Below are positions 18,509 to 27,376 of a stretch of 64,000 bases of DNA, piece by piece. Position 1 is the first letter of the stretch; each line of letters begins with the position of its first letter. A program made the translations under genes and the position numbers. Location of the stretch: the NCBI RefSeq assembly GCF_900111095.1, contig NZ_FOGB01000006.1, positions 212,136 through 276,135 of the forward strand, in the 5' to 3' direction. The notes beneath the pieces were generated by a model. It made no database searches. It saw only the letters and a program-made list of their open reading frames with translations, and was not told the origin of the DNA. Source of the stretch: Amphritea atlantica. GTDB lineage: Bacteria; Pseudomonadota; Gammaproteobacteria; Pseudomonadales; Balneatricaceae.

Positions 18509-18793
18509 TCAGCAGCACTCCTGTTCGAGCTTCCACAGCAGCTGCAACGCCTGCGGGTCATCATGCTCTTCAAAAAAGCTGTAGAGGTTGTTCATCTGCG
18601 CGCCGATAAAGAACAGATTGTCATGCTTCATGCGGGTCTGTTCTTCAAGCTTCATTGAAAAATAGCGCTGCCATTGCTCATTGCCATCACAATTCAGAAT
18701 CGTCTGTAGTTTTTTATGGAGTTCATCAGCCCAGCGATCACATTCAATGCCGCAGAAGCTGACATAGCGGTCCGTATTGTCTGCCTGACCCAT
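18509..18793 (-). CDS. cowN: CowN-like nitrogenase CO-protection protein
   Basis: 94 residues. It matches the CowN family over its length: DRYVSFCGIECD near the N-terminus, a central YFSMKLE, HDNLFFIGAQMNNL, and the characteristic end DPQALQLLWKLEQECC with two terminal Cys. CowN sustains N2-dependent growth when carbon monoxide would inhibit nitrogenase. The ATG at 18793 is preferred (GGGAG eight bases upstream); a GTG one codon earlier is possible. No nif structural gene is in the window, so the gene is either separated from nif or has another role here. Confidence 0.75.
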   Translation of the reverse strand: MGQADNTDRYVSFCGIECDRWADELHKKLQTILNCDGNEQWQRYFSMKLEEQTRMKHDNLFFIGAQMNNLYSFFEEHDDPQALQLLWKLEQECC

Positions 18794-18881
18794 CACAGTA
18801 TCTCCCGAATAGACTAAACGGACATTCTAGAGGGAGAGTGTTTCATCTCTCTAGCGAAATTAAGCTCAATAACAGGATTAG

Positions 18882-18895
18882 TTGCGTTATATCAA
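18882..18895 (-). promoter_or_regulatory. Possible FNR/Anr-like site upstream of cowN
   Basis: Read on the minus strand, TTGAT-ATAA-CGCAA matches the TTGAT-N4-ATCAA consensus in 8 of 10 positions, ~95 bp before the cowN start. I found no well-placed -10 element, so support is weak. Confidence 0.3.
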
Positions 18896-19031
18896 CGCCT
18901 TTGATGATCAGTTTTAAAAGTTGTATCGCTGCCTTTACCTACTTGTTGAGCAGTGCGTCATTCCGGTAGAATCTCCCGCACATTATTTGATAGCGCTTAT
19001 TGCTAAATAACTAAAAACACAGGAGTCGCTT

Positions 19032-19649
19032 GTGGAACTCGCATGTCTTGACCTGGAAGGTGTACTGATCCCGGAGATCTGGATCGCCTTTGCTGAAGAA
19101 ACCGGAATTGAAGAGCTGAAAGCGACCACCCGCGATATTCCTGATTATGATGTGCTGATGAAACAGCGTCTGCGGATTCTCGATGAGCATGGTCTGACTC
19201 TGCCGCAGATTCAGGCCACTATTGATCGTCTTTCGCCATTGGAAGGTGCCCGTGAGTTTATCGACTGGCTGCGTGAGCGGTTTCAGGTGGTGATTCTGTC
19301 CGATACCTTCTATGAGTTTGCTGCACCATTAATGAAGCAGTTGGGTTATCCAACGCTGCTGTGTCATAAGCTGGAAGTGGATCAGAACGGTCGTATCACC
19401 GATTACACCCTGCGACAGAAAGACCCTAAGCGTCAGTCTGTCCGTGCTTTCCAACTGTTGAACTACCGTGTGATCGCCGCTGGAGACTCTTACAACGACA
19501 CCACCATGCTGACCCAGGCTGAATCCGGTATTCTGTTTCATTCACCACAGAATGTTATTGATGAGTTTCCGCAGTTCCCCGCAGTACATACGTTTGAAGA
19601 GCTGAAAAAAGAGTTTATTAAAGCGAGCAACCGCGACCTGTCTCTTTAA
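19032..19649 (+). CDS. thrH: Bifunctional phosphoserine phosphatase/homoserine phosphotransferase ThrH
   Basis: 205 residues, HAD superfamily. The N-terminal DLEGVLIPEIW holds the aspartyl nucleophile (the D-x-E variant typical of ThrH), VVILSDTFYEF is motif II and VIAAGDSYNDTTML is motif IV. ThrH can dephosphorylate phosphoserine and transfer the phosphate to homoserine. The start codon is GTG at 19032, supported by AGGAG six bases upstream. It is monocistronic, with a strong terminator ~30 bases after the stop. Confidence 0.92.
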   Translation: MELACLDLEGVLIPEIWIAFAEETGIEELKATTRDIPDYDVLMKQRLRILDEHGLTLPQIQATIDRLSPLEGAREFIDWLRERFQVVILSDTFYEFAAPLMKQLGYPTLLCHKLEVDQNGRITDYTLRQKDPKRQSVRAFQLLNYRVIAAGDSYNDTTMLTQAESGILFHSPQNVIDEFPQFPAVHTFEELKKEFIKASNRDLSL

Positions 19650-19676
19650 CCGCAGTCGCTGCGCGACCGGTAAGAT

Positions 19677-19703
19677 TAAGAGCGCTTCGGCGCTCTTTTT
19701 TTG
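19677..19703 (+). terminator. thrH terminator
   Basis: AAGAGCGC-ttcg-GCGCTCTT stem with a UUCG-type tetraloop followed by a T-run. Confidence 0.92.
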
Positions 19704-19811
19704 TCTTAGCGAGACCCGGCCGGTTATATAGGCTACCCTGCATTTACCGTATAGATGCAGCATTAACCTGATCAGAATTTACCCAATTTCCCTGAGCGAT
19801 ATAGCGATACC

Positions 19812-20768
19812 ATGACACGAAAAACCCTGAGCCTGAAGGTTAAAAAAAGCGCAGCTGCCAAGCCTGTCGATGAGGATAGCAGAGGGCAGGCTGATGATAA
19901 CCCGTTAAAGCGTTTTTTAAACGGTGTTGCCGTTCACCCATCTCCCGGTATTCGTCTTGAATCAGGTTCACAGCAACTCTCTATGCGGGCGATGGATCTT
20001 ATTACGCCTGTTGGCCTGGGGCAGCGGGGGCTGATTGTTGCACCTCCTGGCTCGGGAAAGTCGACGCTGTTAAAGCATATCTGCCAGTCAGTGGGGCAGG
20101 CTTATCCCGGGATCAGGCTGTATGCACTGCTTATTGATGAGCGGCCCGAAGAGGTGACCGATTTTAAGCGAAGCGTACCAGCAGAGGTTCATGCTTCATC
20201 CTCGGATGAAAGCTATGCCCATCATGTGCGGGTGGCGGATCAACTGCTCGATAGAGCCTGCAGGGAAGCGGGAGAAGGTCATGATGTGATGATTGTGATC
20301 GACTCACTGACACGGCTCTCCCGGGTGCACAATGCGGAACGTAAAAGTAGCGGAAAAACCCTGTCAGGCGGTGTCGACGCCCGGGCTCTGGAGATACCCC
20401 GAAAACTGTTTGGCTCAGCCAGAAAAATTGAAAATGGCGGCTCGCTGACCATTCTGGCGACAGTTTTGGTGGATACTGGCAGCCGTATGGACCAGGTGAT
20501 CTTTGAGGAGTTCAAAGGCACCGGCAACATGGAAGTCGTATTATCCCGCGAGGCAGCGAATCGGCGCATATTCCCGGCGCTGGATATTGCCAAAAGCAGT
20601 ACCCGCCGTGAACAACTGCTGCTAAACCCGAAAGATCTCCAGGCGATACGGGCACTGCGACGCAGCCTTGTCAATCTCAAACCGGAAGAGGGCGCCAGGA
20701 AGCTGATTGAGTTGCTTGAGACCTATCCGACCAATGAAGCACTATTAAACGCTGTGACCAGTGGTTAG
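19812..20768 (+). CDS. Rho-family ATPase lacking the N-terminal RNA-binding domain
   Basis: 318 residues, against ~419 for housekeeping Rho. Residues ~30-318 align with the Rho ATPase domain: GLGQRGLIVAPPGSGKSTLL (P-loop from residue 77), LIDERPEEVTD, VMIVIDSLTRLSRVHN (Walker B), SGKTLSGGVDA (Q-loop), GSLTILATVLVDTGSRMD and EEFKGTGNMEVVLSR (R-loop region). The ~130-residue N-terminal helical bundle and cold-shock-type primary RNA-binding domain are absent, replaced by ~30 basic/acidic low-complexity residues. The catalytic motifs look intact, so it is probably a functional paralogue rather than a decayed gene. It may be a ring helicase with altered RNA selectivity or a modulator of Rho. Flanked by thrH with its terminator and by a palindromic repeat. 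Confidence 0.88.
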   Translation: MTRKTLSLKVKKSAAAKPVDEDSRGQADDNPLKRFLNGVAVHPSPGIRLESGSQQLSMRAMDLITPVGLGQRGLIVAPPGSGKSTLLKHICQSVGQAYPGIRLYALLIDERPEEVTDFKRSVPAEVHASSSDESYAHHVRVADQLLDRACREAGEGHDVMIVIDSLTRLSRVHNAERKSSGKTLSGGVDARALEIPRKLFGSARKIENGGSLTILATVLVDTGSRMDQVIFEEFKGTGNMEVVLSREAANRRIFPALDIAKSSTRREQLLLNPKDLQAIRALRRSLVNLKPEEGARKLIELLETYPTNEALLNAVTSG

Positions 20769-20785
20769 ACTTAAAAGCAGTGGCC

Positions 20786-20832
20786 AGATGTAGCTTCGCT
20801 ACTTGCCAGAACGCGGCTGCGCAACTTGTTAG
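20786..20832. repeat. Palindromic extragenic repeat, copy 2 (doublet)
   Basis: AGATGTAGCTTCGCTACTTGC (20786-20806) is followed by a second diverged unit, AACGCGGCTGCGCAACTTGTTAG-like, to 20832. Located just after the Rho-like gene, it could form a stem and act as a processing or stop signal. Confidence 0.6.
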
Positions 20833-21011
20833 AAAAAGATGAAGAGCGCTGTTCCTCATAGTTCGGGGGCTGGAAATGGAGGTTCAGAGGGGGCTGGCTT
20901 AAGATCGTGTTAAATATGATCTTTTCTCTTTTTAAAACTTACTTTTTCCTCACTTTTGAAGTAGCTTTGCCGATAAAAATAAAAAAATTGTTCAACTGTG
21001 AAGGGCTTATT

Positions 21012-22907
21012 ATGTTTCAGTCTTTGAAAACACGTTTACTCGCCATCAGTGTCTTATCGGTGGCGTTTGTCGTGGCTGTATTGATGCTTGAAAAATACGT
21101 TGTTGAACGTAATGCCTTGATGGAAGTCTTGAAAAATGATGTCTTTCACTCAGCTACTGCGTACGGTGATGGCGTTAGCCAGTGGCTAACTGACCGACAA
21201 AATACCATGACCGCGTTAAAAAACGCGATTGAGCAAAACCCCTCGGAAAGCCCTTACGCTAAAATTTTACAAGCGCATCAATCGGGTAGCTTTGGCCTAA
21301 CCTATTACGGTAATGAAAAGGGCGAGATGTTCCGCCAGGATCCTTCTCTGGATCAAAACAACAGCAGTTATGATCCGCGTAAACGCGGTTGGTATAAACT
21401 GGCTAAAGAAAAAATGAGACCTGTTGTCACCGCGCCGTATGTCAGTAAAACGCTTCAGGAACTCGTCGTAACATTAGCCGAACCGGTTATGCAAAATGGG
21501 GTAATGATTGGTGCGGTCGGCTCCAATGTGACTCTGTCACGGTTGGCTCAACGCACCTCAGAGTTATCAGTACCAGGCGATGGCTACGCGATTTTGGTAG
21601 ATCGCAGTGATCAGATCATCGCGCACCCTCAAGCGGAGCTCCAATCTCAATCTCTGGCCAGTGTTAACCCAGTTTTAGCGGGGGATTCACTAACCAAGCT
21701 GATTGACGGTGATCAGCTAATAGAAACTCAGCTTGATGATCGTGATCGTCTTGTTTACGCCGCTGCGATTCCTGATACCACATGGGCATTAATCTATGTA
21801 GTAGACAAATCAACTGTGCTAAAACCTCTAATGCAGTCCCTCACAACCCAGGCACTGATCAGCTTAGGGATTGTTATTGTTCTGAGCTTAATTTTGATCG
21901 CGTTGTTCAAGGTTATGTTTAAAAACCTCGAGCGTGTAAGCCAGGCATTGAAGGACATATCAGAAGGAGAGGGGGATCTAACCGTCCGTATACCTGTAAA
22001 TAGCCACGATGAGATCGGCGTTTTAGCACAAGGGTTTAATCAGTTTGTCGAGCGTTTACACGGCATTATCAGCCGCTTAAGTCAAACCTCTGGTAGTCTT
22101 ACTCAAACGGCTGATCATTTTACACAGGCGGCACAGCAGCGCAGTCAACGTATCCGTGTGCAGCAAGATGAAATAAATATGGTTGCGGTCGCAGTGACAG
22201 AGATGGCCTCTGCTACACAGGAAATTGCTGGTAACGCGGAAGGCGCAGCCCACTCCGCTAAAGATTCGGTGACCATCAGCGAAAATGGACAGGTGCAGGT
22301 TGAGAAAAGTCAGAAATCCATCCAGGCGTTAGCGGATGAAGTTCAACGTGCAACCGATGTTATCAGCGATCTGGAAAAACACTCCCAACATATCAGCGGT
22401 ATTCTTTCGACGATTAGTGGGATAGCAGAGCAAACGAATTTACTGGCCCTGAATGCTGCAATTGAAGCGGCCCGTGCGGGTGATCAGGGCCGGGGCTTTG
22501 CAGTGGTCGCCGATGAAGTTCGTGTGCTTGCGCAGAGGACGCATGCGTCGACCGGTGAGATACAAAGTATGATCGATACTTTGCAAAAAATGACTAAGCA
22601 AGCGGTTTCCAGTATGGGACGCGGTCATTCGATGGCGGCACAAAGCGTTGATGATGCTGAATCAGCGCGACAGAGTCTTGTGACGATTACCTCGGCGATT
22701 GCAGAGATCTCAGATCGGGCCGTTCAGATCGCTTCGTCAGCAGAAGAGCAAACCTCCGTAACCGAAGAGATCAACCTTAATACCACTGCGATTAGTGATG
22801 CTGCCTCAAACATGGCGGATGAAGGTGCTAAAGCTGCGGAGCAGGCTGAAACCTTGCGGGCTTTGATTTGCGAAATCGAAGGTGAAGTCAAACGCTTCCG
22901 TTTATAA
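21012..22907 (+). CDS. Methyl-accepting chemotaxis protein with double Cache sensor
   Basis: About 631 residues from the ATG at 21012, chosen for AAGG upstream and because the first transmembrane segment ([18 protein letters not shown]) starts there; the frame also runs upstream to 20907. A periplasmic dCache domain (~35-270; [55 protein letters not shown]) precedes TM2 (~276-303), a HAMP domain (~304-355) and the signalling helices with the hairpin tip [18 protein letters not shown] near residue 475. Such receptors commonly sense amino acids or organic acids. No CheR-tethering pentapeptide is at the C-terminus. Codon choice looks somewhat more AT-rich than in its neighbours, hinting at transfer. 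Confidence 0.92.
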   Translation: MFQSLKTRLLAISVLSVAFVVAVLMLEKYVVERNALMEVLKNDVFHSATAYGDGVSQWLTDRQNTMTALKNAIEQNPSESPYAKILQAHQSGSFGLTYYGNEKGEMFRQDPSLDQNNSSYDPRKRGWYKLAKEKMRPVVTAPYVSKTLQELVVTLAEPVMQNGVMIGAVGSNVTLSRLAQRTSELSVPGDGYAILVDRSDQIIAHPQAELQSQSLASVNPVLAGDSLTKLIDGDQLIETQLDDRDRLVYAAAIPDTTWALIYVVDKSTVLKPLMQSLTTQALISLGIVIVLSLILIALFKVMFKNLERVSQALKDISEGEGDLTVRIPVNSHDEIGVLAQGFNQFVERLHGIISRLSQTSGSLTQTADHFTQAAQQRSQRIRVQQDEINMVAVAVTEMASATQEIAGNAEGAAHSAKDSVTISENGQVQVEKSQKSIQALADEVQRATDVISDLEKHSQHISGILSTISGIAEQTNLLALNAAIEAARAGDQGRGFAVVADEVRVLAQRTHASTGEIQSMIDTLQKMTKQAVSSMGRGHSMAAQSVDDAESARQSLVTITSAIAEISDRAVQIASSAEEQTSVTEEINLNTTAISDAASNMADEGAKAAEQAETLRALICEIEGEVKRFRL

Positions 22908-23161
22908 GGTCTTCCTTCTTTGATACGTGTAATAAACCGTTCAGCATCAAGCGTAGATTCTTATCCGCTTGATGCTGAAACTATTATTGGGGTAAAACCA
23001 GTTAAAGGTTATTAATGCTCAAGTTAAGCTGATGCTTGAGCTCCAATATACGGGCAATTTCTTACATGTATCGAGCGAAAAAGATAGTAAGTTTCAGCCC
23101 TTCCCGTCTGCGATGTTGGATGCCCGTACCTCGCGCCGCGAGGCAAAGAGCTAGAGCTTTT

Positions 23162-23638
23162 ATGAGAATACAAACATACTCTACAGACAACGCCAGGGAA
23201 GTAGCTGACTTGTTTCATCAGTCTGTTCATGCAATTGATCCCTCGCTGTATTCATCAGAGCAAAAAGAAGCCTGGGCACCTACACCTGTCGATTATGAAC
23301 GCTGGGCTGAGCGACTGAATGCGAAAAAACCGTTTATCGCTTTCCTTGATGGTTGTGTAGCGGGCTTTATAGAATTAGATGCAGATGGTCATATTGACTG
23401 CACTTATACCCATCCAGATTTTCAGGGAAGAGGGGTCGCATCCAGACTGTATGAACGTTTGCTCGATGAAGCAAGAGTCAGAAATATCAAACGTTTATAC
23501 GTCGAGGCATCACTTGTGGCTAAGCCGTTCTTTGAACACCGCGGTTTCTCTGTCGTTAAGAAGAATGAGGTTCAGAGAAGCGGAGTGACTTTAGTCAATT
23601 TTTCAATGGAACTGTATCTAAGCCCTACAATCAAATGA
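23162..23638 (+). CDS. GNAT-family N-acetyltransferase
   Basis: 158 residues from the ATG at 23162. An in-frame extension to 23036 has no homologous character and is rejected. The start IQTYSTDNAREVADLFHQSVHAID, the acetyl-CoA-binding HPDFQGRGVASRLYERLLDEA (motif A, Q/RxxGxG/A) and FFEHRGFSVVKKNEV are typical of GNAT enzymes of the YafP type. The acceptor is unknown. It stands alone. Confidence 0.85.
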   Translation: MRIQTYSTDNAREVADLFHQSVHAIDPSLYSSEQKEAWAPTPVDYERWAERLNAKKPFIAFLDGCVAGFIELDADGHIDCTYTHPDFQGRGVASRLYERLLDEARVRNIKRLYVEASLVAKPFFEHRGFSVVKKNEVQRSGVTLVNFSMELYLSPTIK

Positions 23639-23710
23639 AGCCGACTGACTGAGCGTCGACTGATAAGAGCGTTAAGTGTTAGTGCTAATAATCCGCAACG
23701 GTCCCTGCAG

Positions 23711-24808
23711 TCAGCTCATTGTGTGGTAACGCATATTGACCCGCTGTCGTTGTGATCCCCATCGCCCAGGTGGGCCGTTGAAAACCCCGGGGAGGGGCGT
23801 GTGGCATTGTTGGCAACAGCCATCCCCGGTGAGTCCCCAATGACCCAGGGTATACCAGCAGCGCTCAATCAGCGTCGCACCGCAGTTGTGGCAATAGGTG
23901 CTTTCTCCCTGAGTGTCATAGACATTACCGGTATAGGGATAGCGCACGCCGTTAGCCAGGGCGATCTGTCGTGCCCGGGTGAGGGTTGCTGGTGGTGTAT
24001 GGGGTTTGTCGAGCATCTTCCAGTCGGGATGAAAGGCGGAAAAATGTATTGGTACATCGGGGCCAAGGTGATCGACCACCCACTGTGTCATGGCGTTGAT
24101 CTCGGCGCTGGAGTCGTTTTCACCGGGAATCAGCAGGTTAGTGATTTCGAACCAGACATCGGTTTCGTGTTTCAGGTATTCAAGGGTTTCCAGTACAGCA
24201 CCGAGCTCTCCGCCACAGATCTTGTGATAGAACTTCTCAGTGAACGCCTTCAGATCGATATTGGCGGCATCCATATGGCGGTAAAATTCTGCGCGAGGCT
24301 CAGCACAGATGTAACCGGCGGTAACAGCAACGCTCTTTAAACCCTGTTGATGGCAGGCATCGGCGACATCCATGGCATATTCCATAAAGATCACCGGGTC
24401 GTTATAGGTGAAAGCAATGCCCATGCAGCCCAGTTGCTTCGCGGTGGCTGCCAGTTGTTCGGGCAGGGCCTGATCGGCGAGGGTGTCCATCTCCCTGGAT
24501 TTACTCATGTCCCAGTTCTGACAAAATTTACAGGCCAGGTTGCACCCTGCGGTACCGAAGGAGAGGATCGGCTGTCCCGGCAGAAAGTGATTGAGGGGTT
24601 TTTTCTCCACCGGATCGATACAGAAGCCGCTGGAGCGGCCCCAGGTATAGAGCATTATCTGGTCGTCTTCACGCCCGCGTACAAAGCACAATCCTCGCTG
24701 GCCTTCATGTAATTTGCAGGCACGTGGACAGACATCGCACTGGATACGGCCGTCCTCCAGTGTATGCCAGTATTGAGTAGATAATATCTTGTGGGATTCG
24801 GGAATCAT
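23711..24808 (-). CDS. amrS: AmmeMemoRadiSam-system radical SAM enzyme (AmrS-like)
   Basis: 365 residues. An N-terminal cysteine cluster (CDVCPRACKLHEGQRGLC) is followed by the radical SAM motif CNLACKFC (CxxxCxxC), GIAFTYNDP, VTAGYICAEP, NIDLKAFTEKFY and a C-terminal zinc-ribbon-like part (CHNCGATLI ... CCQQCHTPLPG). It is related to pyruvate formate-lyase activating enzymes and belongs to the family usually found with AMMECR1 and Memo proteins. Neither partner is adjacent here, so the physiological substrate is open. fdxA just upstream on the same strand may supply electrons; that is inference. Confidence 0.85.
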   Translation of the reverse strand: MIPESHKILSTQYWHTLEDGRIQCDVCPRACKLHEGQRGLCFVRGREDDQIMLYTWGRSSGFCIDPVEKKPLNHFLPGQPILSFGTAGCNLACKFCQNWDMSKSREMDTLADQALPEQLAATAKQLGCMGIAFTYNDPVIFMEYAMDVADACHQQGLKSVAVTAGYICAEPRAEFYRHMDAANIDLKAFTEKFYHKICGGELGAVLETLEYLKHETDVWFEITNLLIPGENDSSAEINAMTQWVVDHLGPDVPIHFSAFHPDWKMLDKPHTPPATLTRARQIALANGVRYPYTGNVYDTQGESTYCHNCGATLIERCWYTLGHWGLTGDGCCQQCHTPLPGVFNGPPGRWGSQRQRVNMRYHTMS

Positions 24809-24903
24809 CTGGCCGCCTCATGATCGACATTCACGCTCTCAGTATAGTTCGCTGATCATCACCCAGCGGCTAAATTGCGTCTACGGGGAGGGGGGCTGAC
24901 AGC

Positions 24904-25227
24904 TTAACGCTCCAGCAGGTGCTTCTTGTCGGTCACCGAATCCCACTGCTTCGCATCCGGCGGACTGGGTTTCTTTTCGGCGATATTGGGCCATTGTTGC
25001 GCCAGTTCCGCATTGAGTTGAATAAATGACTGTTGATCACCTGCTACCTCGTCCTCTTCCATTATCGCCTCGACCGGGCACTCCGGTGCACACAGGCCGC
25101 AATCGATACACTCGTCCGGGTTGATCACCAGAAAGTTAGGGCCTTCGTAGAAGCAGTCCACCGGACAGACTTCAACACAGTCGGTATATTTGCACTTGAT
25201 ACAGGGCTCCGTGACTACAAATGTCAT
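24904..25227 (-). CDS. fdxA: Ferredoxin FdxA, 7Fe-8S type
   Basis: 107 residues, the standard length. [18 protein letters not shown] and [16 protein letters not shown] give the [3Fe-4S] and [4Fe-4S] ligands of the Azotobacter-type ferredoxin I/FdxA, followed by the usual ~50-residue C-terminal extension. It is a low-potential cytoplasmic electron carrier. Potential partners in this window are NifJ and the radical SAM enzymes. Confidence 0.95.
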   Translation of the reverse strand: MTFVVTEPCIKCKYTDCVEVCPVDCFYEGPNFLVINPDECIDCGLCAPECPVEAIMEEDEVAGDQQSFIQLNAELAQQWPNIAEKKPSPPDAKQWDSVTDKKHLLER

Positions 25228-25592
25228 AACAGATCCTTTCAGGCCACCGGCCTGTTCAGGTGATTAAAAAGCCTCATAGGTCAGTATAGTTGTCTGCAAC
25301 ACAAATGAAGTATAGATAGCCACTAGTTGTCAGACCTGCTGGACAGGGGGATGCGCTATCAGTGCTCTTTTATCCTATCGTTTTCTATGTAAATATTGGT
25401 CAATAAAGGATTAGAACGGGGTGATTCAAGGAGTCAGAGAGCTGTTAACAGGGTTAATGCCCTTAAACTGTGACGTAGGATAAGTAAGACTGGGATACCA
25501 AGAGAGAGGTTATTGATAATAAAGGGCTCTGATCCCTCAACTTATACGCTAAAACGCCTGGCTTTTGAATCAGGCGACGCATGGAGCACATA
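25228..25592. other. Intergenic region fdxA-MAPEG
   Basis: 365 bp with no gene seen. AAAGGGCTCTGATCCC near 25521 is the reverse complement of the start of the 65-bp repeat found at 28868 and 30819 (GCAGAGCCCTTTAAT). CGCCTG (25555-25560) and CAGGCG (25571-25576) form a small hairpin just before the MAPEG ribosome-binding site. Confidence 0.5.
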
Positions 25593-26015
25593 ATGAATAG
25601 TCACCCGATCCTGTTGCCGATGATTACGCTGGTGGCCTGGACCTTTGCAATTCTTCTTATTATTCCCTTCAGGCGCTTTCGGGGTGTTTTTCGTGGGGAT
25701 GTCACCGCAGAAGATTTCAGGCTTGGTGAATCAGCCAATGTCCCTGCAGAAATCAGCCTTCCTAATCGTAACTACATGAGCCTCTTAGAACTTCCGCTGC
25801 TGTTCTATGTTGTGATTCTGGCTCAGTATGTCACACAGACAGATACATCCGTCACAGTGGACCTCTGCTGGACCTATGTCGGGTTGCGGGTGTTACATAG
25901 TCTTGTACATCTGACATATAACCATGTGCTGCACAGGTTTACTGTGTTCGCCCTGAGTAATGTTGTTTTACTGATCATATGGGTTTTGTTTTCAGTCGCT
26001 GTGATTACGATTTGA
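25593..26015 (+). CDS. MAPEG-family membrane protein
   Basis: About 140 residues with four hydrophobic segments (ILLPMITLVAWTFAILLIIPF, LELPLLFYVVILAQYV, WTYVGLRVLHSLVHL, FTVFALSNVVLLIIWVLFSV). The NRNYMSLLELPLLFYV and YVGLRVLHSLVHLTYN segments are diagnostic of bacterial MAPEG proteins, relatives of membrane glutathione-dependent enzymes. The ATG at 25593 is preferred because GGAG stands seven bases upstream; a start four codons earlier would overlap that site. The physiological substrate is unknown. Confidence 0.85.
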   Translation: MNSHPILLPMITLVAWTFAILLIIPFRRFRGVFRGDVTAEDFRLGESANVPAEISLPNRNYMSLLELPLLFYVVILAQYVTQTDTSVTVDLCWTYVGLRVLHSLVHLTYNHVLHRFTVFALSNVVLLIIWVLFSVAVITI

Positions 26016-26166
26016 CCCGCACACGCAAGCGTCTGGATATCGGATTGAGGCGCAGGAGAGATCTTCAGACTATATTGAAAGCTAAATTGTTAGTGCCTGA
26101 TATCACAGAAATGGAGTTTAGATCTGTGTAAGCGCGCAACCTGTCGTTATCAATGGACGTGAGCCT

Positions 26167-26892
26167 ATGAAAACGCGTCAACGAAGGTTTTTCCCGATTT
26201 CGATTCTTAGTGTCGGTTATGGTCTCGTTATCCTGACCGTTACCTGGCTGTCTCCGGTTATCGCAAGTCAGTATCGTTGCGAGACGACACCGGAGATTTT
26301 AGTCTCGGCAGCCGATGACAGTATGGTCGGGTATGTGTGCGATGCGGCTGACAGGGCGATCGGTTTTCTTGCCCGGTATCAATTGCAGCTGCAAAAACCG
26401 ATAGAGATCAGCATTATTGAACAGAGCATCAACCAGGAAGGTTATATGGCCTTTGGAAGTTATGATCGCCAGAGCGACCGTATTCAGATAATGTCGCTGC
26501 CCGCAATATTACACAGCAGTCAATCGCCACAGATGTATAACATGCCCTTTGACGAGGAGCACTATGTGGGTGCTTTAGCCCATGAGATTACCCATGCGAT
26601 CTTCCAGCATAACGCAAACCACACAGAGGACCAGTGGACAAACGCGGCGCAGGAGTATCTGGCACATGCCACTCAACTTGGGGTTTTATCCGCCGCCAGA
26701 CGAGCGCAGATCATTCAGGCTGCCGCGACCGGCCCCTGGGAGTCCGGCGATGAAATAAGTGTGACCTACATGGGGTTCAATCCCACGGGTTTTGCGGTGA
26801 AATCATATCTGCACCTGACACAATTGAGTGACCCGCAGACGTTTATTCAGATTCTTCTGCATCATAAATGGTTGTATATATCGGTGCCTTAA
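26167..26892 (+). CDS. Putative secreted zinc metallopeptidase (HExxH)
   Basis: 241 residues. A basic start and hydrophobic stretch (ISILSVGYGLVILTVTWLSPVIA) form a signal peptide or anchor. HEITH (139-143) is followed 20 residues later by Glu163 in NAAQEYLAH, the spacing of gluzincin-type zinc proteases. Two Cys at ~38 and ~58 may form a disulfide. The C-terminus stops abruptly in HHKWLYISVP beside a palindromic repeat, so its end may have been altered by repeat insertion. I do not recognise the family with certainty; function and substrate are unknown. Confidence 0.65.
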   Translation: MKTRQRRFFPISILSVGYGLVILTVTWLSPVIASQYRCETTPEILVSAADDSMVGYVCDAADRAIGFLARYQLQLQKPIEISIIEQSINQEGYMAFGSYDRQSDRIQIMSLPAILHSSQSPQMYNMPFDEEHYVGALAHEITHAIFQHNANHTEDQWTNAAQEYLAHATQLGVLSAARRAQIIQAAATGPWESGDEISVTYMGFNPTGFAVKSYLHLTQLSDPQTFIQILLHHKWLYISVP

Positions 26893-27375
26893 TAACAGCC
26901 GTAGCCAGTTGTTAGATGTGGCTTCGCCACTTGCTAGGAAAAGCTAAAAAGCCGTTACTCGTTGTTCGAACGTCACAAAACCGTGACTTGCTCGTCGCGG
27001 GAAAAAGCAAAGAAAGAATCATTAGAAGTATCAACTATCCGGCTCTACCAAAAACAGTACGTAAGTTGTATGTATAAACAGTTTATTTTGTATATCGCAG
27101 CGGTTATGCTCGTTTAATCGTTTGAGAAGGCTTGTTTTGCTGCTGGCATCATTAGCAAAACATCAGAAAAACAAAGGGATAGGTTGAAATGCTGGCGGGA
27201 TAGTACGCCGGGGCCGGAATGCAACTGCGCATTCTCGTTTTTATCTTAAAGGAGATTACGATGTCATTTTTTTCCTCTTTATTATCTGATGGTTACCCTT
27301 CTTTTTGTTAATGTCGCCTGGCATGTATATGTGCCGACGTAGTATTAAAATGTTAGTTTCTGAATCGGAGTATCA
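26893..27375. other. Left flank of the accessory region, mostly non-coding
   Basis: 483 bp. It contains a 21-bp palindromic repeat (26914-26934), a GTCAC-aaaacc-GTGAC hairpin near 26971, and an 8-bp inverted repeat GTTTTGCT/AGCAAAAC (27134-27161). AGGAG precedes a 16-codon frame at 27261; its +1 frame reads WLPFFLLMSPGMYMCRR after an in-frame stop, as if a small membrane gene had decayed. I could not find an attC or attI site here. Confidence 0.5.
26914..26934. repeat. Palindromic extragenic repeat, copy 3
   Basis: AGATGTGGCTTCGCCACTTGC, flanked by GTT on the left and TAG on the right, 22 bases after the metallopeptidase stop. Confidence 0.7.
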
Positions 27376-27376
27376 G
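27261..27376 (+). pseudogene. Possible remnant of a small membrane-protein gene
   Basis: AAAGGAG is well placed before ATG 27261, but the frame ends after 16 codons. Shifting by one base gives FFLFII, a stop, then WLPFFLLMSPGMYMCRRSIKMLVSESEYQ ending next to the AbiV start. Two lesions would be needed for one ORF. A short regulatory leader peptide is the alternative. Confidence 0.25.

Noticed and set aside
26893..27375. attI site or upstream attC preceding the AbiV cassette
   Set aside because: I found no paired arms or GTTRRRY core in a convincing setting, so the left end of the cassette array remains undefined.
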